Shown here: one piece after another, positions 28,201-35,824 of the stretch
How the letters are laid out: each line of letters starts with the position of its first letter
Numbering within the stretch: the stretch's first letter is position 1
DNA from: CAZTAR01 sp043813895
GTDB lineage: Bacteria > Planctomycetota > Phycisphaerae > UBA1845 > UTPLA1
DNA: 54,689 nt
Assembly: GCA_043813895.1 (NCBI GenBank)
Contig: JBDRKQ010000028.1
Span: 1 to 54,689 of the forward strand
Reading direction: 5' to 3'
Notes under the pieces: generated by a model
Told to the model about the DNA's origin: nothing
The model's input: the letters and a program-made list of their open reading frames with translations, nothing else
The model's database searches: none
Translations under genes and position numbers: made by a program

Positions 28201-28489
28201 ATACCCTGTAGAGCTGGACGTGCGTCTCCGGCGGTCCTTCGCCATTGCTACCCGCCGGTGCCGAGGCCGGTTGGGTGGTCGGCGCGAGAGCCGCCAATCG
28301 ATCCTCCACAACACGCAGACACGCGGCAACGTTCGCCGGTGTTCTCGGAACGTCGAGACGCTCACCCTGCACCTCCAGCGACCCGCGGCGCGCCGGCAGT
28401 GCAGGCCGCGAACTCGCCGGTTGGAATCCAAGGACAACCGAACTCGCCGCCAGCACGAGGACGACTGCGGCAATTCGGATTCTTGCCAT
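25238..28489 (-). CDS. Large MscS-family mechanosensitive channel (MscK-like)
   Basis: The 1,083-residue product has a signal peptide, a long periplasmic coiled-coil domain (about residues 30-555, with heptad-rich QLARTRRA and SAELGELSGRQAELEARIS-type segments) and about eleven transmembrane helices. The MscS core is near the C-terminus: pore helix SVLSNVLCTLIILIWRPFNVGEHIEI, then IDINFMQTLLRT and the VAVPNSIFMQ motif. MscK/MscM-type channels open under membrane tension and protect against osmotic downshock. The cytoplasmic cage is short, since only about 30 residues follow VPNSIF and the usual C-terminal alpha/beta part is missing. GGAG lies 8 nt before ATG 28489. Confidence 0.88.
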   Translation of the reverse strand: MARIRIAAVVLVLAASSVVLGFQPASSRPALPARRGSLEVQGERLDVPRTPANVAACLRVVEDRLAALAPTTQPASAPAGSNGEGPPETHVQLYRVWQQVSADLHNIGGLLDSLDLLSSERHTRSLAEKIERVRRQTAELRSAPRPITAVESEVAETRQRHVEANGEFEKLSQARTRRAALLAGGFDEQRAKLSAELGELSGRQAELEARISGTTTAPSDREQLVLLAEKSTAELYRHQLLLRALELAREQAELESTQESGYLSALKEYVETLGERASVLAEARGRSVLDQIRIELAAAKEPHRVAFLELALFKEAVLLEYFKKRELVDAIESRFPASSLDRLQGRVESSEVVWNRIVETLAQRAGEEVSEARVEVIENRRQHEKELVRLRDRLGESLFDLGRMQSARERALTRFAELEARLGKLLATVPAAERTRIETEATALRSGLLKSSDESIASLEGLVDRLNAGVSLLDDYTLRLHDIETKLYWAALLRRESGLAGLDWSAVGSECRQLFGARDAKEVPSSASAHDQLVDLFAAPVDARAALGENLDQLGADLRGITGMQWTVITAVLIVVCAPLVWVRRAAVRQAGRLAAALVARGGAENLTNKARPLDDRVHLFMWRLSGSVLPPLAIVLVLWGGLAVAGLPTRTLQPVIGGFCFFMAAWFSFAVAGFAFSPARPAQRLIACGDAVARHYRKWAMAVVVCSIVLLPVPLLLGFWDVLPAFRSSLWEVYKTGVLLMLVFFAVHKRDVIGTGAAPRTNWIGVFVSTLYPFLALGLIALLLLQVAGYGLLVEFAGGGALASAGIILLVSMIVAYCCDLVDRHVGRRGSSDSESGAAVPSGSTGAGAGKSEAAEEKSASDLEPAEAYITRLAKGLARCVGVVATVFLLSRVWALPIRLHNLNWRVIGLGLAAFVVALLVDRVLYSALHTLRVTGRLPSSTVRIIRRWARGLLIAIVVLFVIGQAGFKIDNFWTLMSTLLAMVAIGFVAVWSVLSNVLCTLIILIWRPFNVGEHIEIQPENIAGKVIDINFMQTLLRTENGDRVAVPNSIFMQRFIKRRKTVDQPRTSLADQLMASEPAEQ

Positions 28490-28584
28490 TACACAAACTC
28501 CAAACGCATATGGAAGAATGCGACGAAGACCGCAACAGCTCCAAACTGAAACGGCGCACAGTCTACCCGCCAGTGCTCGTGCGG

Positions 28585-29229
28585 CTATTGCTGCGACTTC
28601 TTGAAATCCGCCAGGAACTTCTCGAGCCCGATGTCGGTGAGCGGGTGGTTGAGAAGCTGCCGGAAGACCGCATACGGCATAGTGCCGACGTCCGCACCGG
28701 CCTTCGCGGCCTGGACCACATGAAGCGGGTGGCGGAGGCTGGCGGCGAGGATTTCCGTTTGGAAGCCGTAATTGTCGTAGATCAGGCGGATCTCATCGAT
28801 CAGCCCCATCCCGTCGTGGCCGATGTCATCGAGCCGGCCGAGAAACGGCGAGCAATACGTCGCACCCGCCTTCGCGACCACGAGCGCCTGCAACGGCTGA
28901 AAGATGAGCGTGAGATTCGTCTTGATCCCCTCGGCCGCGCAGATCTTCAACGCCTTGACGCCCTCGGAAACCGTCGGCAGCTTCACGATGATGTTCTCTG
29001 CGATCTTTGACAGCTCGCGCGCTTCTTTGACCATCTCGCTGCACGTGGTCGAGACGACCTCGGCCGAGACCGGCCCGGGGATGATCTCGCAGATTTTTTC
29101 GACGAGCGTCTTGAAGTCCATCCCCTCTTTGGCGACGAGGCTGGGGTTCGTCGTCACGCCGTCAACAATGCCGAGTTCGGCTCCGGCGCGCAGTTCGTCC
29201 AGATTCGCGGTGTCAAGGAAGATCTTCAT
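28585..29229 (-). CDS. fsa: Transaldolase / fructose-6-phosphate aldolase family
   Basis: The 214-residue product belongs to the short TalC/FSA group: MKIFLDTANLDE at the N-terminus, VDGVTTNPSLVAKEG near residue 23, the Schiff-base lysine in NIIVKLP, and SPFLGRLDDIG and ILAASLRHP further on. These enzymes transfer or split dihydroxyacetone units in the pentose phosphate pathway. Sequence alone does not separate transaldolase from fructose-6-phosphate aldolase activity. The length is normal. It lies about 95 nt upstream of the channel gene on the same strand. Confidence 0.93.
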   Translation of the reverse strand: MKIFLDTANLDELRAGAELGIVDGVTTNPSLVAKEGMDFKTLVEKICEIIPGPVSAEVVSTTCSEMVKEARELSKIAENIIVKLPTVSEGVKALKICAAEGIKTNLTLIFQPLQALVVAKAGATYCSPFLGRLDDIGHDGMGLIDEIRLIYDNYGFQTEILAASLRHPLHVVQAAKAGADVGTMPYAVFRQLLNHPLTDIGLEKFLADFKKSQQ

Positions 29230-29541
29230 GGGCCGAGCGACTCCGTTAGGCTGTATCGTTCACCATCGCCTTCCCGAAGAAGGCGGGCATCATCGCCGCA
29301 GATTGTATCGGATTCACTTGCAGGAGCCAATGCCCGCCCAGTAGAACCGTTCGCACTTGACAGTAGCCTCGGCCGACGAGAATCATCGAAGACCTCTCGA
29401 CAACACGCGTCGGCTGCAGGGGGCCAACGCCACATTTCCCGGCTCCGGAGCGCCCCGCCGAGACTATCACGGCCCCGGAGACGTCACATGCTGATGTTGT
29501 CGGCTCGATGCATCTCGGCACTACGCTTCGAGCCACGCCGT
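29230..29541. other. Intergenic stretch, no gene seen
   Basis: It lies between the transaldolase gene and the sialidase-like gene, both on the minus strand. No frame looks coding and no clear hairpin was found. Confidence 0.4.
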
Positions 29542-30744
29542 TCACGGTTCGAGTATCCACGCCTCGTTGAGCGAAACATGGTTGATCGACTGTCGGTCGC
29601 GCGTGTACAGAACATGAACGATGCCATCGTGTGCTTGGATCGCCGCGGGATAGCTGTAGCTGCCGTCTCCTTCAACCAGCGGCTTGGGCTTAGACCAACT
29701 CCGGCCTTCGTCCGTGGAAAGCGAAATGGACAGAGGACGGCGAACGGAGGGGTCGTCGTTGAAGACCAGCACCAGGTTTCCACTCGTAAGGCGCAGTAAG
29801 AGCGCCGCGCTGCCGGGGTTGGTGAAACCGGTGTCGATGGGGAGGGACCAACTACGCCCGTGATCGTCGGAGGCCATAGCCCACAGCCACCCGCCGCCAG
29901 CATTCCTCATACAAGCCAGCAGTCGACCGTCGCCAAGTTTGACGACGCTCGGCTGAATGTTGAAGTGGGGGCCGTCTGTAAACACGGCCGATCTCAGGCG
30001 CCACGACTCCCCGTCCTGCGAGGCGAAGAAGAGTGAGCGGGGGATCAGATCATCGTAAGCGGGCAAGAGCAGCTCACCCTCGACCGTGCGGATCGGGGGG
30101 TTGCGGACGTTCGTGCCGAGCGGTCCGTCGATCAGCGCCGGCTCCGTCCAGGTGAGACCGCGGTCGTGCGAACGCTGCACCTCGATATGGCTCGTGCTCC
30201 AACCGAACGGCACGACCGCCTGGAAGAGCCAGACCTCGTCACCCTCGTGATAAAGCACGGGATTGCCGTTGCCAATTGAGTCCTCGCGGTGGGCCAGCGG
30301 CGTTTGCCATACCTCTTCACCAGCGGGCCTGCGCGCGAGGTAGATGCCGGAGCCGTCCAGTTCGCCCGGTCCCGCATACGAGTACCACGCGGCCAGCAGC
30401 TCCCCGCTATCGAAGGCGAGGACGGACGCGGCGTGGTGGCCGGTCTTGCCTGGGATTGAAGCGAAGACGGGCTGCTCGCGGAATTCGGCGACTCCGACGA
30501 CGCCTGCGCCCGCTGGCGGCTCGGCGACGTTGAAGGCGAGCAGCGCGCCCGAAGGCGCCGGAAAGCCTGGCTCGAAGCAACATCCCAAGACGACGAGCAC
30601 CGACAAGAAGAGGGCAACCACAATTAGATTGGCGACTTGTCGGCATCGACCGCCGGTTGTTGAATGCGATTGCGTGGATCTGCGGAGGATTCCGCGCTGT
30701 GCGTGCGGGGCGATTGGTCGCATCAATGAACCGGCTGGACTCAT
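29542..30744 (-). CDS. Secreted sialidase-like (BNR/Asp-box) protein
   Basis: The 400-residue product has a basic N-terminus and a hydrophobic signal (LIVVALFLSVLVVLGCC) with possible lipobox LGCC. A six-bladed beta-propeller of the sialidase superfamily follows. Asp-box motifs are visible as SHDRGLTW, SDDHGRSW and STDEGRSW, and a degenerate SQDGESW. The pieces ASVLAFDSGELLAAWYS and RNPPIRTVEGELLLPAYDD fit DUF-type exo-alpha-sialidases, but the catalytic Tyr/Glu set was not confirmed. The start overlaps the nth stop by 4 nt (ATGA), supporting 30744 and translational coupling to a DNA-repair gene, an unusual pairing. Confidence 0.82.
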   Translation of the reverse strand: MSPAGSLMRPIAPHAQRGILRRSTQSHSTTGGRCRQVANLIVVALFLSVLVVLGCCFEPGFPAPSGALLAFNVAEPPAGAGVVGVAEFREQPVFASIPGKTGHHAASVLAFDSGELLAAWYSYAGPGELDGSGIYLARRPAGEEVWQTPLAHREDSIGNGNPVLYHEGDEVWLFQAVVPFGWSTSHIEVQRSHDRGLTWTEPALIDGPLGTNVRNPPIRTVEGELLLPAYDDLIPRSLFFASQDGESWRLRSAVFTDGPHFNIQPSVVKLGDGRLLACMRNAGGGWLWAMASDDHGRSWSLPIDTGFTNPGSAALLLRLTSGNLVLVFNDDPSVRRPLSISLSTDEGRSWSKPKPLVEGDGSYSYPAAIQAHDGIVHVLYTRDRQSINHVSLNEAWILEP

Positions 30745-31571
30745 GGGCGTCGGGTCTTTGTTGCCCTCGTCTTGGTGGAAGGCGGCTTCGCGTCAGCACA
30801 TGACGCCGAGGGGCACAGTGTGGCCAGCGTGCATGCGTCGCAATCGGGCTTCCTAGCGGCGCACACCCTCCTGCCGTGCCAGATGAGCGCGTGTCCCAGA
30901 TAGGCCCACTCCTTCTTCGGGAACACCTCCATCAGGTCCTGCTCTATCTTGACTGCGTCTTTGCTGTCCCGGGAACGCCACGTGAGCCCCAGCCGGTGAG
31001 CCAGCCGGCCGATGTGTGTGTCCACGACAAACCCCTCGTTCTTCTTGAACCACGTGCCCAGCAGCACGTTCGCTGTCTTGCGTGCCACGCCGGGAAGCTC
31101 CACGAGTTGGTCCATCGTATCGGGCACGCGCCCGTTGAAGCGTTCGGTGAGTGCTCGCCCCAGCCCGATGAGGCTCTTCGTCTTGTTACGATAGAAGCCG
31201 GTGGATCGGATAATCTCCTCCAACTCGGCGGGGTCGGCGTCGGCATAGTCGGCCGTTTTTCTGTATCGTTTGAAGAGCGCCGGCGTGACCATGTTGACAC
31301 GCTTGTCTGTACACTGTGCCGAGAGTATGGTCGAAACGAGCAACTCCAACGCGGAACGATGCCGAAGCGCGCAGTCGGCATCCTCGTAGAGCCGGCGGAG
31401 GCGCTTGACGATCTGCCTGGCCCTCGTACTCCGTGCGGCAGACGATTCAGCCGGTGTGGCGGCACGTACAGCCTTCGGCGCCGGGGGAGCCTTCGCCGCG
31501 CGCTTGCGGGCGACACCCGCGCGACCGTGCGGTTTCGCTGGCGTCGTCTTTCTCTTCCGTCCATTGGTCAT
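30741..31571 (-). CDS. nth: Endonuclease III (DNA glycosylase/AP lyase)
   Basis: The 276-residue enzyme removes oxidised pyrimidines from DNA. The helix-hairpin-helix is LPGVARKTANVLLG, with the catalytic Lys in ARKTA and the catalytic Asp in VVDTHIGRLAHR. A 4Fe-4S cluster motif C-X6-C-X2-C-X5-C is present near the C-terminus (CAARKPDCDACTLATLC). The N-terminal 60 residues are a Lys/Ala/Pro-rich extension not found in the short E. coli form. The frame extends to 31643; ATG 31571 (MTNGRKRK) is chosen as the first with protein-like sequence. It is coupled to the sialidase-like gene downstream. Confidence 0.93.
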   Translation of the reverse strand: MTNGRKRKTTPAKPHGRAGVARKRAAKAPPAPKAVRAATPAESSAARSTRARQIVKRLRRLYEDADCALRHRSALELLVSTILSAQCTDKRVNMVTPALFKRYRKTADYADADPAELEEIIRSTGFYRNKTKSLIGLGRALTERFNGRVPDTMDQLVELPGVARKTANVLLGTWFKKNEGFVVDTHIGRLAHRLGLTWRSRDSKDAVKIEQDLMEVFPKKEWAYLGHALIWHGRRVCAARKPDCDACTLATLCPSASCADAKPPSTKTRATKTRRP

Positions 31572-31786
31572 TGGTTTGGCCGCCGTGCCCCGTGCCGTCC
31601 TTCGATCTGTGGAGCATTGTAGCCAGGCACGCCCGACCGGCAAACCGAGTGGCCATTGCTACTGACAACAGGAATCTCCTCGGATCACGCTGTGGATTGC
31701 ATTACGGTCGGCCCGACAGGCAGGAAACAGACGAGACGCCCGCGCCATGATTCGGCCGCGGTCGCAGGCCGCGCTGCGCGCCTTCC

Positions 31787-32857
31787 CTATGATTCGCCCG
31801 CGTCCAGCTTGAAATCGCCGCGGTTCTCGTCGATCCAGCGTGCCTTGCGCAGCATGACTTTCAGAAACCCAAACGCGTCGAGGCCGGCAAACGTGCCCGT
31901 TCGCAGAATGGGCGGGATCGCCTGCGCGACGAGGACCTCCTGCATGAGAAAGGGAATCGCCCGCAGTTCGGCTTTCGTGAGCATGTCGACCTCGTCGCAT
32001 CCTCGCAGAAAACGCCGGGTCCGCAGAACGTCGGTTTCCGCTTTCCACTTGGTGAGGTCCCGCCCGCTGATGACCAGCGAGAATTGGAGGCACCCGTTCG
32101 CGACGTCCAGCACGCGTTGGCGAATCCGAGCGGCATCATAGTCCAGAACGGCGACAACATGCTCACGCTCGAAGAGCATGTTCCCGGGATGCCAATCCGA
32201 GTGTACGATTTGGGTTTCCCATTCGAGAATGCCGAGATCGTTTGCGGCCTTGGCGGCGTCTTGGTAAACGGCCCGTAGCTGGCGGACGAGGTCGAGGGTC
32301 TCCTCGGGCTTGCCTCGGGCGGATAATGTCCTGGCAAGCACCTCCGCCAAGGGCTGAAAGGAATCATTGACACCCTGGGAGTCATGGTAGTGACTCTTTG
32401 GTGGTTCGTACTTGGGGTGGAAGTCCCGCACCAGCTTCAGATAGAGTCCGAGCGTCTTCCCGGCTTCGTAAGTGGCGACGAGTCCGGCCTTGTAGGGCTT
32501 CCCCTCAATAAACTCGAACACCTCGTAGATGGCGTCGCCAATCTTGAGCATCGAGTTGTTCTCGTCGCGCGTGCCAACCAGGTGCGGGAGCGGGAAATTC
32601 TTCGATGCGAGGTATCGCTGCAACTCATGCGCAAACGCGACCCGGTAGGGATCGTGCTTCCCCAGCGGACGACGTTTGAGCAGGAACTTGCCGCGGTTGG
32701 TCGTGACGATCACCTTGGCCGCGGCATGGGCTCCACGGGGAAACGCCCTGACGCCCGTCACGATGCCTAGGTCATAGTTGCTTAGAACCATGGCCAGTTC
32801 TTCGGATGTCAGTTTCTCGTGCTCTTGAGCCATCACACAATAGTCTACGCGGTCCAC
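31787..32857 (-). CDS. APH/homoserine kinase II-type phosphotransferase
   Basis: The 356-residue product has the aminoglycoside phosphotransferase fold. The ATP-binding lobe is near residues 40-75 (KFLLKRR contains the probable ATP-contacting Lys), the catalytic loop is IVHSDWHPGNMLF, and the metal-binding Asp is in VLDYDAAR. The family covers homoserine, choline and small-molecule kinases, and the substrate cannot be fixed from sequence. GTG 32857 has GGAG about 6 nt upstream and is preferred over the ATG at 32833, which lacks one. It is divergent from the MTA phosphorylase gene, about 105 bp away. Confidence 0.8.
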   Translation of the reverse strand: MDRVDYCVMAQEHEKLTSEELAMVLSNYDLGIVTGVRAFPRGAHAAAKVIVTTNRGKFLLKRRPLGKHDPYRVAFAHELQRYLASKNFPLPHLVGTRDENNSMLKIGDAIYEVFEFIEGKPYKAGLVATYEAGKTLGLYLKLVRDFHPKYEPPKSHYHDSQGVNDSFQPLAEVLARTLSARGKPEETLDLVRQLRAVYQDAAKAANDLGILEWETQIVHSDWHPGNMLFEREHVVAVLDYDAARIRQRVLDVANGCLQFSLVISGRDLTKWKAETDVLRTRRFLRGCDEVDMLTKAELRAIPFLMQEVLVAQAIPPILRTGTFAGLDAFGFLKVMLRKARWIDENRGDFKLDAGES

Positions 32858-32962
32858 TCGTCTCCTGCATCCCGCGGTTCGGAATTGACAAACGCCGCCG
32901 CGAGGCGATAGTGAGGAACCGCAGGAATCGGGACTTTGGCGGATTCCTCGAAAGGACGCGAC

Positions 32963-33853
32963 ATGGGCGAAAGGATTATCGGTTTGATCGGTGGGACCGG
33001 CCTGGGACAGGCGCTAGCCAAGGAGGTCGCAGGCGAATCGCACGACATCGAAACGCCCTTCGGCAAGCCGAGCGCAGCAGTCATCCGCGCCCGGTGGGAA
33101 GGCGCGGAAGTTGCTTTCCTCCCGAGGCACGGGCCCGGCCATACCTTCTGCCCGACAGCAGTTCCTTATCGGGCGAACATCTACGCACTGAAGACCCTCG
33201 GTGTGACACACATCATCGCGAGCGGCGCCACGGGCAGCCTCCGTGAGCAGCTCCTCCCTCGCGACCTCGTGATCCCCGATCAGGCAATCGACAAGACGAC
33301 CCGGCGCGCGGGCACGTTCTTCGACGAGCCGGGCGTGGCGGTTCACGTGGAGTTTGCCGAACCGTTCTGTCCATCCTTGCGCAAAGTCCTGCTCTCCGCG
33401 GGGGAATCCGTCGCAACCACGGTGCATGACGGAGGCACATACGTTTGCATGGAAGGGCCGGCGTTCTCGACGGTTGCAGAGAGCCGGATGCACCGCCTGT
33501 GGGGCGGCGACCTCATCGGCATGACGTGCATGCCCGAGGCGAAGTTGGCTCGCGAGGCGGAGATATGCTACGCGCTGATCGCCCTGCCCACGGATTACGA
33601 CTGTTGGCGACCGCACGATGCGACGAAGGGCAAGCAGGCGCTGCTCCGGGAGATTCTGGACAACGTGCAGCACGCGACGGCGAACTCCGTATCGCTGATC
33701 AAGGCCGCGCTGCGTGCATTGGCTACTGAGGAACCAGCAGCGTGCACGTGCCGGACGGCGCTCGATCTTGGCGTCTGGACCGATGCGAAGCGTATTGACC
33801 GGCGGACCCTGGATCGTTGTGGCGTCCTGCTCTCGCGCCGGCTCGGCTTGTAG
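32963..33853 (+). CDS. mtnP: S-methyl-5'-thioadenosine phosphorylase family
   Basis: The 296-residue product matches the PNP/MTAP family: GLIGGTGLG at the N-terminus, FLPRHGPGHTFCPTAVPYRANIYALK near residue 50, IASGATGSLRE, TYVCMEGPAFST near residue 160 and MTCMPEAKLAREAEICYA. The PTDYDCW segment is the MTAP-specific substrate loop (methylthio group). It phosphorolyses MTA to adenine and 5-methylthioribose 1-phosphate for methionine salvage; methylthioinosine specificity remains possible. GAAAGGA lies about 8 nt before ATG 32963. Confidence 0.9.
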   Translation: MGERIIGLIGGTGLGQALAKEVAGESHDIETPFGKPSAAVIRARWEGAEVAFLPRHGPGHTFCPTAVPYRANIYALKTLGVTHIIASGATGSLREQLLPRDLVIPDQAIDKTTRRAGTFFDEPGVAVHVEFAEPFCPSLRKVLLSAGESVATTVHDGGTYVCMEGPAFSTVAESRMHRLWGGDLIGMTCMPEAKLAREAEICYALIALPTDYDCWRPHDATKGKQALLREILDNVQHATANSVSLIKAALRALATEEPAACTCRTALDLGVWTDAKRIDRRTLDRCGVLLSRRLGL

Positions 33854-33875
33854 CGTCCGACCCCCGTGTCGGACG
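33854..33875 (+). terminator. Hairpin after mtnP, possible terminator
   Basis: CGTCCGAC (33854-33861) pairs perfectly with GTCGGACG (33868-33875) around a 6-nt loop, starting directly at the mtnP stop codon. No T tract follows, so intrinsic termination is uncertain. It resembles the palindromes at 25180 and 34079. Confidence 0.5.
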
Positions 33876-33889
33876 TGACCTTTAGAGCC

Positions 33890-33947
33890 GCGCGTGCGAG
33901 AAAGGATTCTCGCACCAGCACCAGGCCGGCACACTTGATCGCTGACC
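33890..33947. repeat. 58-bp direct repeat, copy 1
   Basis: It is identical to the copy at 33989-34046 except for one base. Each copy begins with an 8-bp-stem hairpin, GTGCGAGA (33894-33901) with TCTCGCAC (33908-33915), loop AAGGAT. Confidence 0.85.
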
Positions 33948-33952
33948 TTGCT

Positions 33953-33976
33953 GGGCCGAGAATCCTTTCTCGGCCC
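33953..33976. repeat. Inverted hairpin between the two 58-bp repeats
   Basis: GGGCCGAGA (33953-33961) pairs perfectly with TCTCGGCCC (33968-33976), loop ATCCTT. The core GAGAATCCTTTCTC is the reverse complement of the core in the flanking repeats, so the same element occurs in the opposite orientation. Confidence 0.8.
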
Positions 33977-33988
33977 TACCTGCAGCGC

Positions 33989-34046
33989 GCGCGTGCGAGA
34001 AAGGATTCTCGCACCAGCACCAGGCCGGCACCCTTGATCGCTGACC
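33989..34046. repeat. 58-bp direct repeat, copy 2
   Basis: Second copy, starting 99 bp after the first, with a single A-to-C difference. It carries the same hairpin. The palindrome at 34079-34098 (CGGCCGAC with GTCGGCCG) follows 32 bp later. Confidence 0.85.
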
Positions 34047-34078
34047 GCTCCCTTACAGTCGCGGCTCTGTCCTTGAAC

Positions 34079-34098
34079 GGCCGACAGGGGCGTCGGCC
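34079..34098. repeat. GC palindrome of the GTCGG type
   Basis: CGGCCGAC and GTCGGCCG pair around AGGG/GC just upstream of pgpA. It resembles the palindromes at 25180 and 33854. Confidence 0.5.
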
Positions 34099-34136
34099 GC
34101 TACTCAGGCTGCTTGACAGATCGGCCTCTTGCGCAC

Positions 34137-34679
34137 ATGTTTCAAGTGATGCCCCGTCGAAACACATCCAGCAACGGCAGACCCCGGACCGCATCTCAGC
34201 GTCTGATTCTGTTCATCGGCTCGCTTGCGTACTTGGGATTCGTGCCCTTTGCCTCCGGCACCGTGGCTGTAGCGGTCGTCGGCGTGCCGCTGCACGTGTT
34301 GCTGATAAAAGTCTGCAGGTTGGAGTGGTTACACTATGGACTTTTCGCCGCCGTCTTCACGCTGATTTCGATCTGGGTCGCCGGCCGGACTGATCGCATC
34401 CTGAACGAGAAGGACAGCAAGCGGAACGTGATCGACGAAATACCCGGCTACCTGGTGGCGGTTGTGGGGCTTCCGCTCACGTGGCAAGTTGTTGTCGCCG
34501 CATTCTTCATCGAGCGAACGATCGACGTTATCAAGATCTGGCCCGCGACCTGGATTGAGCGGCGCATGCCCGGCGGGTGGGGCGTTGTGCTCGATGACAT
34601 CGTGGCCGGTCTTTACACGCTCGGCATCCTGCACCTCGGGCACTACCTGAGGCCGGACTGGTTCGGCGTCCTCCCGTGA
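34137..34679 (+). CDS. pgpA: Phosphatidylglycerophosphatase A
   Basis: The 180-residue membrane enzyme dephosphorylates phosphatidylglycerophosphate to phosphatidylglycerol. PgpA blocks are visible: YLGFVPFASGTVAVAVVG near residue 35, the catalytic acidic motif NVIDEIPGYLVAV near residue 100, and FFIERTIDVIKIWPATWIERR, ending GGWGVVLDDIVAGLY. About four hydrophobic segments fit the family. ATG 34137 and ATG 34149 are both possible starts; neither has a strong ribosome binding site. A TTG at 34113 would add a poorly protein-like segment. Confidence 0.85.
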   Translation: MFQVMPRRNTSSNGRPRTASQRLILFIGSLAYLGFVPFASGTVAVAVVGVPLHVLLIKVCRLEWLHYGLFAAVFTLISIWVAGRTDRILNEKDSKRNVIDEIPGYLVAVVGLPLTWQVVVAAFFIERTIDVIKIWPATWIERRMPGGWGVVLDDIVAGLYTLGILHLGHYLRPDWFGVLP

Positions 34680-34909
34680 CATCACGCCTGGGATTGGACG
34701 GACCGATCGTCGGGTTTGGCCGCGTTCGTCTCTTGGCGTTAGCGCGATATCACCGATGGCGAAAAAGGACGAGCCTCGATCATTCCGTGCTCCATGCTCA
34801 TCACCCAAAGGCACCAAGGCTGTCTCGGAGTCAGTGATGCGGTCGGGATGCACGGATGCCTTAACGTCGTGAGCGCCGGACTCTATGAATAGGCGGTGCG
34901 CAGAACCAG
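34680..34909. other. Intergenic stretch upstream of the decayed tRNA
   Basis: No gene seen. It marks the boundary between conserved chromosome and the integration hotspot. Confidence 0.4.
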
Positions 34910-34952
34910 GGGAGCGTAGCTCAGTCGGCAGAGCACGGCCTTTGGCCTGCCG
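34910..34952 (+). pseudogene. Decayed tRNA-Lys-like gene, 5' half only
   Basis: The sequence GGGAGCGTAGCTCAGTCGGC, the following GAGCA and CGGCCTTT match the intact tRNA-Lys at 35825 over the acceptor 5' strand, D arm and start of the anticodon arm, with two substitutions and one base missing. Three flanking bases upstream (CAG) also match. There is no T arm and no 3' acceptor strand. It is best read as a degraded duplicate of the tRNA-Lys locus, possibly left by an earlier integration. Confidence 0.65.
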
Positions 34953-35019
34953 CCGGAAGGTCATTTGATGGGTGCACGACTCACATAGGAAGCGGTATCA
35001 TGGACGGGGGCAGGCCAGG

Positions 35020-35241
35020 TTGGATACGATTTCAAATGTCGTGACGCTGCAGAACGACTTCGGATTCAACGCGCTGACGCTCACGGCGGATTCGATCAGT
35101 GCGCAGAAATCGGGTTTGTTCATATTCACCCCACACATGGACATCACCAGTCGCTACCGATTCGAGACGGTTCCCGAACCTGCCACTCTTTCGCTGTTGG
35201 CCATTGGCGGGGTGATGCTGCTGAAGCGGCGGCGTGCGTAA
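35020..35241 (+). pseudogene. PEP-CTERM protein, C-terminal remnant
   Basis: The frame ends TVPEPATLSLLAIGGV, MLL, KRRRA, a complete PEP-CTERM sorting tail (VPEP, hydrophobic helix, Arg cluster). The preceding 45 residues (NDFGFNALTLTADSIS) look like the end of a beta-rich secreted domain. There is no signal peptide or plausible start; the open frame begins arbitrarily inside the decayed tRNA region. A gene fragment is more likely than a functional small protein. Confidence 0.6.
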
Positions 35242-35455
35242 GCGGAATCCTGGCGGTTGCTGCAAGTTGGTGTCGCTGCTGTCGGCCATTGAAGTCAAAT
35301 AGAAAACGGAAGGAGAACGGAGATGAGCAGGCGAATGGGATAAGGCCGAGGGCCGCTCTGAGAAAACGGGGACAAGTTCGATTAGCACCTACTAACGGAC
35401 TTATCCCCTGTTTTTGTGTCCCTTTCTCCTTCCTCGCGTTGTGATGCGTGCCGGT

Positions 35456-35812
35456 TCACGCCTTCGGCTCTGCGGGCGGTGGTGGGCAGCGCTCTTCGGG
35501 CAACTCTTCCGCGGCTGCGTCAGCGACGGCCCGTGCTTTCGCCGCGCGACGCGCGGCGTCGACCGCTGTGGCCCGCGCGCTGTCCGCTTCCTGACGCAGG
35601 TGTGTCAGTTCATCGTACAGACCGTTCCTGGCGGCTTCGAGTTAACGCTGGATGCTGTTCTCTGCCGCTTGGGCAGTCTCGTCCGCGCGTTTTTCCAGTT
35701 CTTCCGCACGCCAACCGGCGGCCTCCGCCCGGTCCAGTTGTGCCGCCAGCTCACCCTCTCGGGCGAGCTGGGCCTTGACGCCCGAAGTCGTAAGGCCTAT
35801 TCTAACCGTGCC
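35456..35812 (-). pseudogene. Broken coiled-coil protein gene
   Basis: The minus-strand frame from 35812 to the stop at 35456 is open except for one in-frame TAA at 35642-35644. Both halves have the same composition: Ala-, Glu- and Arg-rich heptads such as LAREGELAAQLDRAEAAGWR, and after the stop LEAARNGLYDELTHLRQEAD. The tail is Pro-rich (CPPPPAEPKA). This resembles the coiled-coil half of a KfrA-like or other plasmid/phage DNA-binding protein. The N-terminal domain is missing at the tRNA side. A leftover of an older element is the likeliest origin. Confidence 0.5.
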
Positions 35813-35824
35813 TTACAGAGTCAG

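Noticed and set aside
34910..34952. A functional second tRNA with anticodon UGG or UUG
   Set aside because: The anticodon stem has a mismatch, position 37 would be a pyrimidine in one fold, and the T arm and 3' acceptor strand are missing.
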